NCBI GenBank assembly: GCA_934096235.1
Contig: CAKOLO010000003.1
Location: 62,001-126,000 of the forward strand
Source: an uncultured Bacilli bacterium
Lineage (GTDB): Bacteria; Bacillota_I; Bacilli_A; RF39; UBA660
DNA: 64,000 nucleotides
Direction: 5' to 3'
Of this stretch, positions 52,331 through 60,179 are shown one piece after another (the stretch's first letter is position 1; the number at the start of each line of letters is the position of its first letter). The notes under the pieces were generated by a model. It made no database searches, had not been told where the DNA came from, and saw only the letters and a list, made by a program, of their open reading frames with translations. Both the position numbers and the translations under genes were made by a program.

Positions 52331-52363
52331 GTATGTTAACCAAAAAAGGTTGACATACTTTTT
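52331..52363 (+). terminator. Second terminator-like hairpin overlapping the rpsP promoter
   Basis: GTATGTTAACC (52331-52341) pairs with GGTTGACATAC (52348-52358; one T-G pair) around six A, then five T. Its 3' arm contains the -35 TTGACA of rpsP, so the DNA serves both roles. Confidence 0.7.
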
Positions 52364-52378
52364 AAATTAGTGTATATT
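52350..52378 (+). promoter_or_regulatory. Strong promoter of rpsP-khpA
   Basis: Perfect TTGACA (52350-52355), 17-base spacer, TATATT (52373-52378). GAGGAGGAG precedes the rpsP ATG. Confidence 0.85.
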
Positions 52379-52403
52379 ATTAATCACTGAGGAGGAGAAA
52401 GAT

Positions 52404-52673
52404 ATGGCAGTTAAAATTAGACTTAAAAGAATGGGAGCTAAGAAAAGACCTTACTATCGTGTTGTAGTAGCTGATTCTAGAGCTAAAAGAGATGGTAATG
52501 TTATTGAATCTATAGGAACTTATATGCCTTTAGAAGCTACTAAATATAATGTAGATAAAGAAGCAGCTTTAAAATGGCTTAAGGAAGGAGCTCAACCTAC
52601 AGATACAGCTAAGAACATTTTAAGTGAAGTAGGTGTTATGGAAGAATTCCATAAATCTAAAAATAGCAAATAA
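52404..52673 (+). CDS. rpsP: Small ribosomal subunit protein bS16
   Basis: The sequence begins AVKIRLKRMGAKKRPYYRVV and has DSRAKRDGNVIESIGTY, the bS16 signature. The 89-residue length is typical. bS16 stabilises the 5' domain of 16S rRNA in the 30S subunit. In most Firmicutes rpsP is followed by khpA, rimM, trmD and rplS. Here khpA follows with a one-base overlap, but rimM and trmD are absent, replaced by an unknown gene. A strong promoter lies directly upstream. Confidence 0.98.
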   Translation: MAVKIRLKRMGAKKRPYYRVVVADSRAKRDGNVIESIGTYMPLEATKYNVDKEAALKWLKEGAQPTDTAKNILSEVGVMEEFHKSKNSK

Positions 52674-52915
52674 TGAATTTAGTTGAATTTTCTGAATTAA
52701 TAGTTAAAAAACTAGTTAAAGAACCTGATTTAGTTAAAGTTCAAGAGTTTACTAGTGATGATGATACTACTATTGAAATACTTGTATCTGAAAGTGATAT
52801 GGGTAGAGTAATAGGTAAAAAAGGTAAGATTGCTACTAGTATTAAAACTTTAATACAGGCTAAGGCTTATAATGAAGGTAGTAGAAAAGTTAAAGTAAAC
52901 ATAGATTCATTTTAG
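52673..52915 (+). CDS. khpA: KH-domain RNA-binding protein KhpA
   Basis: A single KH domain of 80 residues with the invariant loop MGRVIGKKGKIATSIKTL (GxxG at IGKKGK). KhpA (YlqC) binds RNA and, with KhpB, affects cell division and translation in Gram-positive cocci. It overlaps rpsP by one base (TAATG), so the two are translationally coupled, as in most Firmicutes. A terminator lies across its stop, ending the operon. Confidence 0.96.
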   Translation: MNLVEFSELIVKKLVKEPDLVKVQEFTSDDDTTIEILVSESDMGRVIGKKGKIATSIKTLIQAKAYNEGSRKVKVNIDSF

Positions 52916-52940
52916 AAATAGTTTAACTATTTCTTTTTTT
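52914..52940 (+). terminator. Terminator of rpsP-khpA
   Basis: AGAAATAG (52914-52921) pairs with CTATTTCT (52927-52934) around TTTAA, followed by T residues. Confidence 0.88.
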
Positions 52941-52953
52941 AAAGGGGATTATT

Positions 52954-53451
52954 ATGACAAATGAAGATAGAATATTATATGAACTTAGATTTGGTTATCA
53001 AGGATTAAGTGATGAAGAGGGAGACTTTTATATTGACCTTATTAGACATATTAAAGAAGTAAATGATAGTGAGGTTAATATAGATGGATCTCAAACTTCT
53101 ATATTTGATTTAGTTACTATGTCTCTTAAAAAACTTGAAAATGGAGAAGTAAGTTTTAATGGGGCTATCGCTAATGATTTTGAAAATAAATGGATAGATG
53201 GCGTTATTAAAAGAATTGGTAATAAAGCATATGTTAGTAGTAATATTACACAATTACATGAATCTATTTTAGATAAGAAGCCTTATGGTGTATTAGATTA
53301 TTTTAATTTTAGTGGTTCAAAATCTGTTATTAGAAAAACTACATATGATGATGGAAGATACTTTGAGGCTGTATTAAAACCATTTAGTGTAGAAGATAGA
53401 GATGAATACTTACAAGCTAAAGTAGATAGTATGAAAACTATTAAGAGATAA
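52954..53451 (+). CDS. Conserved-looking cytosolic protein of unknown function (165 aa)
   Basis: The start ATG 52954 follows an AAAGGGGA site. The protein is acidic, has no membrane segment or cysteine, and shows mixed helix/strand structure: an N-terminal helical half (about 1-75) and a second part with GGRYFEAVLKPFSVEDRDEYL-like basic/aromatic content (from about 118; written here from RYFEAVLKPF). It follows the khpA terminator closely, so it may be partly read from the rpsP promoter. I recognise no family. It is convergent with the germination operon and shares that operon's terminator. Confidence 0.75.
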   Translation: MTNEDRILYELRFGYQGLSDEEGDFYIDLIRHIKEVNDSEVNIDGSQTSIFDLVTMSLKKLENGEVSFNGAIANDFENKWIDGVIKRIGNKAYVSSNITQLHESILDKKPYGVLDYFNFSGSKSVIRKTTYDDGRYFEAVLKPFSVEDRDEYLQAKVDSMKTIKR

Positions 53452-53453
53452 TT

Positions 53454-53479
53454 AAAGAAACTATTTCTAGTTTCTTTTT
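53454..53479. terminator. Bidirectional terminator, ACTAGAAATAGT core on the minus strand
   Basis: AAAGAAACTA (53454-53463) pairs with 53468-53477. Read on the minus strand the loop is GAAA, giving the same ACTAGAAATAGT core as elsewhere, followed by a T tract on each strand. It overlaps the stop of gerAB. Confidence 0.9.
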
Positions 53480-54570
53480 TTATGTTTTAATTTACTAATA
53501 ATTAAAGAGATAAGTGTTAATATAAATAATATAAATGTTACATATATTGGGTATTTTATATATTCTATTGTTTCTATATAACTATTTTTCTTATAGAAAA
53601 GTAGTGTTATAACTAGTATTAATATCATAGTTATTGCTTTAAAATATTTAGTTTTCTTTTTATCTAAGTTTAATACTTCTTTAACATTATTAAATATTGA
53701 AAGCAATATTGCTGAAGATGCATTTATAGAATATAGTATCCATAGCATTACGCTTATATTTTCAATAGAATCTATAAAAGAAAATATTTTTATCTTTTTA
53801 AGTACTGTATAAAGAGGATAGTCAAATAAACTAGATAGGTTAATTCCATATACACCTATAGTTGTAGTTATGGCAATTAAAAGTATTATTGAAGATATAG
53901 AGTACATCTTATAATACATTTTATTGAAGTTTTCTGGGTTCGTTAAGTTAGTTTTACTTATACTCATTGAGAACATTGGAAGAACTGAAGAGAACAGTGC
54001 ATAAATAATTGATGACTTTATAATACTTTTAAAGTTTACTGTTATGATTGGTAAGAAGTTATTAAAATTTATTTCTTTAAATAGATTAATATAGTCAAAT
54101 GCAAATATAGCTAAGGCTACATAAATAGAAATAATTGTAACTCTTGTTAGCGTTTCAATACCTTGGTTTGCGATATAGTATGTTAAACCTAGTATTAGAA
54201 TATAAAAATATATTTCAGGTGTTTCGATTAAGTACTGACTTGATAAAAATGAAGAGAGTCTATAACATAAGAAAATATATGCGAATATGGCAAGTATTGC
54301 TTCAATTAAGTTTATGACTATTGAGAATTTACCATATATTTTTTCTATCTTTTTTGAACTTATTAAGTCTTTATAAGTATCATTGAAGGATAAAAATACT
54401 TTAGAAATAATAAGTCCTAAAAAGTAACCTATTATCATAGATATGGGTGTTGCCTCTTTTGAATTATAAAGAAGATAACTAGTAAGTATTCCCCAAAACG
54501 GAGCTCCACTTAGAGTTATTACTAAAATACTTAAAGAAAAACTATTTACTTTTTCATTTTTATTATTCAT
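53467..54570 (-). CDS. gerAB: Spore germination receptor subunit B (GerAB family)
   Basis: A ten-helix membrane protein (367 residues) of the APC superfamily/endospore germination permease family. The N-terminal part ILVITLSGAPFWGILTSYLL with the later LILGLTYYIANQGIETLTRV matches GerAB: the family's G-x-E-x(1,2)-R region appears as QGIETLTR. This subunit binds the germinant (amino acid or sugar). It overlaps gerAC by four bases (ATGA) and is last of three genes, an order AA-AC-AB seen in several receptors (for example gerK-like clusters vary). The exact germinant cannot be inferred. Confidence 0.92.
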   Translation of the reverse strand: MNNKNEKVNSFSLSILVITLSGAPFWGILTSYLLYNSKEATPISMIIGYFLGLIISKVFLSFNDTYKDLISSKKIEKIYGKFSIVINLIEAILAIFAYIFLCYRLSSFLSSQYLIETPEIYFYILILGLTYYIANQGIETLTRVTIISIYVALAIFAFDYINLFKEINFNNFLPIITVNFKSIIKSSIIYALFSSVLPMFSMSISKTNLTNPENFNKMYYKMYSISSIILLIAITTTIGVYGINLSSLFDYPLYTVLKKIKIFSFIDSIENISVMLWILYSINASSAILLSIFNNVKEVLNLDKKKTKYFKAITMILILVITLLFYKKNSYIETIEYIKYPIYVTFILFILTLISLIISKLKHKKRN

Positions 54571-55619
54571 TGTTTTATTTCTCCTACTGAGGTTATATTA
54601 GTATTAGATTTTACTTCAAAATTAATATTACTTAAGTATTCTTTATTATAAGATTTTAGTTTATGCTTATAAATATAGTTACCAATACCTATAATATCAG
54701 TATCATTCTTTTTGATAAATTTTAATAAATCATTTATGTTAGCTTCGATATAATTGTTTGTCAAATTAATTAGTTTTTCTATAGTTTCTTTTTTATTTAA
54801 ATCGTATTTACATTTATAATCTATAATCTTAGTTTTACTTTTATTATTTATATAGATCTTATTATCATTTAATTTAAACTTTGTTTTAATATCTTGTATT
54901 TCTATAGAAAAAGTATTTTCATCACAATTAATAGTTAGTGAACTTTTATTAGCTTTATTAGTTAATATATTATAAAATATAGATTCATTTTCTGATAGTT
55001 CAAATTCTTTATCACCTTTGAAAGTAGTTAAGTTAGATAGATATAGAACTTCTTTATCATTATTTTTGACTATATCAATCTTTGGATAAATATTATCATA
55101 ACCTTTTTCAAGTGAGTAGTAAGCATATTCTGAAAATTTTAATGGAGTAGAAGATGAAAATATATTTTGATTAAATTTCATCATCTTTTCTAAATATATA
55201 GCAGAACCATCAGTATCTTTATATATAGTTAATACTTTATCTTTTATATTTTTATTAATAACATAAACGTAAAAGTTCATTTTTGATTTAGAACTTCTTA
55301 AGAAATAATCTTTAAAATCTATATTATTCTTTATTATGTTGTCGGTAACAATTAATACTTTTAGGTGTGAAATAAATACTTCTTTATTACTTAGTTTTGA
55401 TAGTTCAGCTATTGCTTCATTTATTGAGGATGACTTTGTAGTGAATACTTCTGTATTACTTTTTTTATCATTAACTATTAGTTGGGCTGTTATTTCATAC
55501 ATATTATCAGTGTAATCTATAACTATGCCTGTGAGAATGGCTAAATCATTTATTTCTATGTAGTCTTTGCATCCAGTTAAAGATAAAATCATTATTAAGA
55601 GTATTAGTATCTTTTTCAT
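54567..55619 (-). CDS. gerAC: Spore germination receptor lipoprotein subunit C (GerAC family)
   Basis: The start MKKILILLIMILSLTGCKDYIEIND is a lipoprotein signal (written here in family terms: lipobox LTGC, cysteine about residue 17) followed by the typical GerAC opening, W/Y-x-E-I-N-D-L and ILTGIVIDY. Length 350 fits. The subunit is anchored at the outer face of the spore inner membrane. It starts one base within the gerAA stop (TAATG) and ends in TGA overlapping the next start. The central third (about 150-280) is poorly conserved and very Asn/Lys-rich. Confidence 0.93.
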   Translation of the reverse strand: MKKILILLIMILSLTGCKDYIEINDLAILTGIVIDYTDNMYEITAQLIVNDKKSNTEVFTTKSSSINEAIAELSKLSNKEVFISHLKVLIVTDNIIKNNIDFKDYFLRSSKSKMNFYVYVINKNIKDKVLTIYKDTDGSAIYLEKMMKFNQNIFSSSTPLKFSEYAYYSLEKGYDNIYPKIDIVKNNDKEVLYLSNLTTFKGDKEFELSENESIFYNILTNKANKSSLTINCDENTFSIEIQDIKTKFKLNDNKIYINNKSKTKIIDYKCKYDLNKKETIEKLINLTNNYIEANINDLLKFIKKNDTDIIGIGNYIYKHKLKSYNKEYLSNINFEVKSNTNITSVGEIKQ

Positions 55620-57013
55620 TATTCTCCTTTATTACTATTTTGAGGTAATAAACCTCTTTTTATTAGTTGTTTTCTTCCTTTTATATTTAGTTTTGGACTT
55701 ATTGGATACATAAATGGTTTTCCGAATGATTTAATACTACATAGATTAGTAATTATGAATATGAAACCAAATAGTACTCCGATTATTCCAAATATTGAAG
55801 ATAATATCATTAAGCTATATCTATAGAGTCTTATGAATGATTGGAAGTCATAGTAAACGAAGAATATTGATGAGATAGCTGTTACTGCTACTACTATAAC
55901 CATAATAGGGGATACTATTCCTGCACTTACTGTTGCATCACCTAAAACTAAAGCACCTAATATTGAAAGAGATGTTCCTCTTGATGATGGGGTAAGAGCG
56001 TCTCCTTCATAAAGAAGTTCAAAAGTAAACATTAAACTGAATGCTTCGATGAGGGCTGGAAAAGGTACACTTGCTCTTTGAAGAGAAAAGTTTATAAGTA
56101 AATCAGTCGGAAGAATTTGTTGATCATAAGTAATAATAGCAAGGTATATAGATGGAGCAAATATAGTTATAAAAAGTGCAAGTATTCTTATAAATTTTAC
56201 AAATTCTACGTATAAACTTTTTTGATAAATATCTTCATCATTATGAAAGTAATCTATAAAGAATGTAGGTATAATTAAAGCATTACATGAGTTTTCTGAT
56301 ATTATACATATTTTACCTTCTGTAAGACCTTTAGCTATACTATCTGGTTTTTCAGTTGATTTAATAGATGGAAATGATGATTTATTTTCACCACTAATAA
56401 GACTTTTTATATAGTATGTATTTAGTACTTTATCACTTGTTATATTACTTATTTTATTTATAGTGCATTCAAGTAATTCTTTATCAACTATATCATTCAT
56501 ATAAAGAATGCTTACTTTAGTTTTAGTTCTTGTACCTAGTGTTAATTCTTTCATATAAAGATTTTCATCTTTAATTCTTTTTCTAACTAGACCTATATTA
56601 GTGTTATAGTTTTCATTAAAAGCATCTTTCGGTCCTTTAATAGTAGGTTCACTAGATGGTTCATTAACACCTCTATCAATATTAGCTCTTGTTTCTAGTG
56701 CTATACATTCATCATGATAAATAATAATACTAAAACCATTAAATAAGTATTCCATTACATCTTTAGAATCAATATCTATAAAACTAATAGATGGTATATA
56801 ATTCATAATATCTTTTTTAAGAGAGGTTATAAGTTCATTTTTAAGTAAACTTCGTTTAGAAATATAATCAAGAATAAATTTATTAGTAAGAGTACTTGAA
56901 GATACAGTTTGAATATTAACAATATAAATTTTATTTATACCAAAAGAGACTTCTTTTAATTGAAGATCTGGCATATATTCTTTTTTAGATTTTAGTTTAC
57001 TTATTATATCCAT
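55619..57013 (-). CDS. gerAA: Spore germination receptor subunit A (GerAA family)
   Basis: The N-terminal soluble half carries the GerAA signature NEPSSEPTIKGPKDAFNE and the following NIGLVRKRIKDENL; the C-terminal half has about five helices with FELLYEGDALTPSSRGTSLS, LVLGDATVSAGIVSPIMVIV and a final GRKQLIKRGLLP. GerAA forms an ion-conducting oligomer of the germinant receptor in the spore inner membrane. Length 464 is normal. No convincing ribosome site precedes the ATG on the minus strand and no sigma-A-like -35/-10 pair is obvious, which would be consistent with a forespore-specific (sigma-G) promoter, though I cannot confirm one. Confidence 0.95.
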   Translation of the reverse strand: MDIISKLKSKKEYMPDLQLKEVSFGINKIYIVNIQTVSSSTLTNKFILDYISKRSLLKNELITSLKKDIMNYIPSISFIDIDSKDVMEYLFNGFSIIIYHDECIALETRANIDRGVNEPSSEPTIKGPKDAFNENYNTNIGLVRKRIKDENLYMKELTLGTRTKTKVSILYMNDIVDKELLECTINKISNITSDKVLNTYYIKSLISGENKSSFPSIKSTEKPDSIAKGLTEGKICIISENSCNALIIPTFFIDYFHNDEDIYQKSLYVEFVKFIRILALFITIFAPSIYLAIITYDQQILPTDLLINFSLQRASVPFPALIEAFSLMFTFELLYEGDALTPSSRGTSLSILGALVLGDATVSAGIVSPIMVIVVAVTAISSIFFVYYDFQSFIRLYRYSLMILSSIFGIIGVLFGFIFIITNLCSIKSFGKPFMYPISPKLNIKGRKQLIKRGLLPQNSNKGE

Positions 57014-57052
57014 AATTATATTATTTACTTAATCAAAATAAAAATACTATGT

Positions 57053-57058
57053 TATAAT
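57053..57058 (+). promoter_or_regulatory. -10 element of the HGT-motif protein gene
   Basis: TATAAT, with transcription expected near 57065, just before the AGGTGA ribosome site. It supports the GTG start at 57076. Confidence 0.6.
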
Positions 57059-57075
57059 TTTTATAGGTGAATATA

Positions 57076-58158
57076 GTGATAGAATACAATAGTGTTAAAA
57101 AAGAATATGTTTATGATAGAAATCAAATAAATAAATTGTTAGATTTTGTAAGAAGTTGTAACTTATATAATCCATCATTATTTTCAAAAGAAAAATGTAG
57201 TGAGTTAATTGATGTTATTAATGAATTTTCTAGTAGTATAAAAGAAAGATTATTGCCAGTTAAATTATCAAGAAAAGAAACTGAGAGCGAAGCAAGAGGT
57301 TATTTTGGTAAAGAACTAATAGATGAGTTTGATAGTTTATTAACTAATCTTGATAATGATGAAGTAATGGTTGCTTTGCATGGAACTTTTCCTGAGACAG
57401 CAGAAACTATATGTAAAACTGGTCTGCAATATAAACTTCCTAATTTAACATCAACTGCTGTTTTACAAAATATGAATTATGGTAGTGAAGATATGCACTA
57501 TAAAGATTATAGTAGTTTATTAAATTGGGTTCATAGAGAATACAAAGGCTTGGTAATTCTTGCTATTCCATATGAATGTTTTTATAAAGAGGGACTATGG
57601 AATAAATTTAAAGATGAAGAATCTGAATTTAGTCAAAATTATAGAATAGATCCTGATTTTATAGTTGGATACTTAGATGTAGAAAATAAAAGAATAATTA
57701 GAAATCCTAAATATAGCAGAAAACATAATTATGAAGGGTATGTACCTGATAACGAAGTATTTCATAAACGTGAAGGTGTTAATAATGATGACTTTAAGAA
57801 TATGCTTATTGATGGAAAAAAGAAATTCAAAGATAATAGTGAAGTTAGAGACAATGCTCCAATAAAAGAAAAAGAAGTAGAAAGTATTGACTCAGTACTC
57901 GGAAGAATTAATGATGATATAATTGAATCATTTAGTTACTTAAGGAATAATGATAATTTAACTATAAGTGATGATGTACATAAAACTAATATTGATACTA
58001 TAAAATATGTATTAGATTCATTAAGTGATATTATGCCAAGTTTAAAAACAGAAGAAGAATTAAAACATGAAGAAGAACAAAAGAAAAGCGAAATAGCAGT
58101 TTCAAATGAAGAATTTGAAGATTGGGATTGGGACTTTGATGAGGGTATGAAATTATAA
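57076..58158 (+). CDS. Unknown protein with an ADP-ribosyltransferase-like HGT motif (360 aa)
   Basis: GTG 57076 is chosen because AGGTGA lies six bases before it; a GTG nine bases earlier overlaps that site. After a helical N-terminus (about 1-95) is ALHGTFPETAETICKTGLQY, close to the pattern H-G-T...I(L/C)...G-L found where the PARP/KptA-type ADP-ribosyltransferase fold binds NAD. A beta-rich part follows (GLVILAIPYECFY, PDFIVGYLDV) and a charged helical tail ends in an acidic, tryptophan-rich motif (EDWDWDFDEG). No second catalytic motif (Y/E positions) is clear, so activity is unproven. The gene is divergent from the germination operon. What it acts on is unknown. Confidence 0.7.
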   Translation: MIEYNSVKKEYVYDRNQINKLLDFVRSCNLYNPSLFSKEKCSELIDVINEFSSSIKERLLPVKLSRKETESEARGYFGKELIDEFDSLLTNLDNDEVMVALHGTFPETAETICKTGLQYKLPNLTSTAVLQNMNYGSEDMHYKDYSSLLNWVHREYKGLVILAIPYECFYKEGLWNKFKDEESEFSQNYRIDPDFIVGYLDVENKRIIRNPKYSRKHNYEGYVPDNEVFHKREGVNNDDFKNMLIDGKKKFKDNSEVRDNAPIKEKEVESIDSVLGRINDDIIESFSYLRNNDNLTISDDVHKTNIDTIKYVLDSLSDIMPSLKTEEELKHEEEQKKSEIAVSNEEFEDWDWDFDEGMKL

Positions 58159-58161
58159 AAT

Positions 58162-58190
58162 TTGACTTTGTGAAATATATGTGATATATT
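58162..58190 (+). promoter_or_regulatory. Strong extended promoter of the leader peptide/ABC exporter unit
   Basis: TTGACT (58162-58167), 17-base spacer, TATATT (58185-58190) preceded by TGA. It lies 34 bases before the leader peptide ATG. Confidence 0.8.
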
Positions 58191-58223
58191 TTGGTTGAAT
58201 TTAAAGAGAAAGGAGTGGAAGAA

Positions 58224-58316
58224 ATGAAGATTTTAAATTTAAATTTATATGTTTTTAATGATAAGAGTTTTGATAAAGGAAGTGGGAATCTTCTATGTTT
58301 TCCACAAACTTTATAA
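58224..58316 (+). CDS. Leader peptide of an ABC exporter (30 aa)
   Basis: A 30-codon frame begins at ATG 58224 with a near-perfect AAAGGAGTGG ribosome site and ends at TAA 58316. The peptide opens MKILNLNLYVFNDKSF and ends GSGNLLCFPQTL; it has no signal peptide or Gly-Gly cleavage site that I can see. Between it and the exporter gene lies a terminator, and a stretch inside its codons (58259-58268) is complementary to the terminator's 5' arm. This is the design of ribosome-mediated attenuation, as known for antibiotic-inducible ABC transporters. The alternative, that the peptide is itself a secreted signal or toxin carried by the exporter, is not excluded. Confidence 0.75.
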   Translation: MKILNLNLYVFNDKSFDKGSGNLLCFPQTL

Positions 58317-58366
58317 CGTTTAATATTTAATTAGTTAGGCTACTCTTATCAGAGTAGTCTTTTTTT
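58259..58366 (+). promoter_or_regulatory. Attenuator region: antiterminator pairing against a terminator
   Basis: TGATAAGAGT (58259-58268, within the leader peptide codons) is a perfect 10-base complement of ACTCTTATCA (58342-58351), which is the 5' arm, loop and first base of the 3' arm of the downstream terminator. Pairing of the two would dissolve the terminator. A separate hairpin (58282-58288 with 58299-58305, GTGGGAA/TTTCCAC) lies between. So two mutually exclusive RNA folds can be drawn, with the position of a translating ribosome deciding which forms. Confidence 0.7.
58338..58366 (+). terminator. Attenuator terminator before the ABC exporter
   Basis: GGCTACTCT (58338-58346) pairs with AGAGTAGTC (58351-58359; one G-T pair) around TATC, then seven T; the GGAGG of the exporter gene starts immediately after. 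Confidence 0.9.
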
Positions 58367-58376
58367 GGAGGTAGAA

Positions 58377-60107
58377 ATGAAGAATTTAAAAGAATTTAAG
58401 CCTCTAATTAAATTAATGAAAGAAGAGAAAAGTAAACTTATCTTAGCTAGTGCAATTGTTGTATTGTGCGGCTTTTGTGAAGTGTTTACTGGATACTTAA
58501 ATGGTAAAAGTATTGAATGTATTGCTGAAATGAACCTAAAATATGCTCTTATTTATATAGGAATTTATTTTCTATTAGAAATTACGACTGATGGTATATT
58601 ATATTTGAAAGCTAAATCAATACTATCTAAATTAGAAAGTATTTTAACAAGAAAATTGGAATTTTATACATATAAAAAAGCCATTAATTTACCTTCTATA
58701 GCATTTGAAAAAATGTCATCTGGAGAAATAATTAATCGTATAACAAATGATGCAGATACGTTGAGTTTTGTATTTTTGAGATTATTAAATATGTTAACTA
58801 TGTTGGTTACATCATTTGTTTTATTAATATATATATTTATAAATTCTTGGGTTATTGGTTTAGAAATAATAGCAGTAATTATAATATTATACTTTGTAAT
58901 TAAAAAATATAATCCTATATTAGAGAAAATACATAAAGAAAGAAAAAAGGAACAAGATAAGTTTATATCTTTAACTAATGAATCAATTAGAGGTATAAGA
59001 GAAATTAAAACACTTGGTGTTAAAAATAATTTAATTAATAATGTTATTAATATTGTTAAAATTTTATTTAATAAATCTTCTAAAGAAATTGATGCTAAGA
59101 GAAATTTTGATATAATAACTGGAATTTTAAAGTCTATTTTAGAATGTGGTGTACTTGCTACTTGTATTGTACTTTTATACTATAATTATATTTCATTGTC
59201 ATTTTTGGTTTCAATGACTTATTATGTGTATAGATTTACAAATATGATAGAAGATATTAACGAGTTAATTCAAACTTATCAAAAAGTTATGGTGTCAGTT
59301 TCAAGAGTTAATGATATTTTAGATAATAGATTATTTGCTGATGAGGTGTTTGGAGAAAAAGAAATTAAAAATGTAAAAGGAATTATTAAGTTTGATAACG
59401 TATCTTTTGCTTATCCAGAAGAAGATAATACATTAAATAAGTTTAACTTGTTAGTTGAGCCTAATAAAAAAGTAGCAATCGTTGGAGCTTCTGGTCAGGG
59501 CAAAAGTACTTTATTTAATTTATTAACTAGAATATTTGATGTGAATAAAGGAAAAATACTTATTGATAATATTAATATTAAAGATTTAAAAGAAGATGAA
59601 TTAAGAAAGAATATATCTATAATTAGACAAGAACCATTTATATTTAATAGAAGTATAAAAGATAATTTTCTTATTGTTGATGAGAGTCTTACATTAGATG
59701 ATATTCGTAAATATTGTAAAATGGCTTATTTGGATGATTATATAATGTCACTGCCTAAAGGTTACGATACTATTTTAGGAGAAGGTGGGGTTAATTTGTC
59801 TGGAGGTCAAAAGCAAAGGCTATCTATTGCTAGAACTTTATCAAGGAATAGTAAAATAATATTGTTTGATGAAGCAACAAGTGCTTTAGATAATAATAGT
59901 CAAAATTATATTAAAAAAACTGTGGATGATTTAGTGTATAATCACACAGTTATAATAGTTGCTCATAGACTTTCGACTATAATGGATGCAGATGTTATAC
60001 ATGTAGTAGATAAAGGAAAAGTAATAGCAACTGGTAAACATAAAGAATTGTTAAAAACATGTAATCTTTATAAAAATCTATATTTAAATGAATCTTTAAA
60101 TTCATAA
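58377..60107 (+). CDS. ABC exporter, half-transporter (MsbA/LmrA-like, 576 aa)
   Basis: Six membrane helices (about 15-300) with the coupling segment IAFEKMSSGEIINRITNDADTL precede an ATPase domain: Walker A GASGQGKST (about 372-380), Q-loop IRQEPFIF, signature LSGGQKQRLSIARTL, Walker B IILFDEATSALD and switch histidine VAHRLST. It has no C39 peptidase domain, so it would not process a Gly-Gly leader. As a single gene it probably works as a homodimer exporting a drug, peptide or lipid. ATG 58377 is used, with GGAGG at 58367-58371; the TTG at 58365 lies in the terminator T tract. The leader peptide attenuator upstream suggests induction by a translation-affecting signal. Confidence 0.92.
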   Translation: MKNLKEFKPLIKLMKEEKSKLILASAIVVLCGFCEVFTGYLNGKSIECIAEMNLKYALIYIGIYFLLEITTDGILYLKAKSILSKLESILTRKLEFYTYKKAINLPSIAFEKMSSGEIINRITNDADTLSFVFLRLLNMLTMLVTSFVLLIYIFINSWVIGLEIIAVIIILYFVIKKYNPILEKIHKERKKEQDKFISLTNESIRGIREIKTLGVKNNLINNVINIVKILFNKSSKEIDAKRNFDIITGILKSILECGVLATCIVLLYYNYISLSFLVSMTYYVYRFTNMIEDINELIQTYQKVMVSVSRVNDILDNRLFADEVFGEKEIKNVKGIIKFDNVSFAYPEEDNTLNKFNLLVEPNKKVAIVGASGQGKSTLFNLLTRIFDVNKGKILIDNINIKDLKEDELRKNISIIRQEPFIFNRSIKDNFLIVDESLTLDDIRKYCKMAYLDDYIMSLPKGYDTILGEGGVNLSGGQKQRLSIARTLSRNSKIILFDEATSALDNNSQNYIKKTVDDLVYNHTVIIVAHRLSTIMDADVIHVVDKGKVIATGKHKELLKTCNLYKNLYLNESLNS

Positions 60108-60134
60108 GAGATTAATAAAATCTCTTATTTTTTT
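60104..60134 (+). terminator. Terminator of the ABC exporter
   Basis: ATAAGAGATT (60104-60113) pairs with AATCTCTTAT (60119-60128) around a 5-base loop, then T. The stem overlaps the exporter stop. Confidence 0.92.
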
Positions 60135-60179
60135 ATCAAAAATAAATATTAAGCATATTCTATTATAGGAGGATTGCCT

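Noticed and set aside
58224..58316. Bacteriocin with double-glycine leader
   Set aside because: No GG/GA cleavage motif in a suitable position, and the exporter lacks the C39 peptidase; attenuation is a simpler reading, though export is kept as an alternative.
58365..58377. TTG start for the ABC exporter
   Set aside because: It lies in the terminator's T tract and overlaps the GGAGG; ATG 58377 has ideal spacing.
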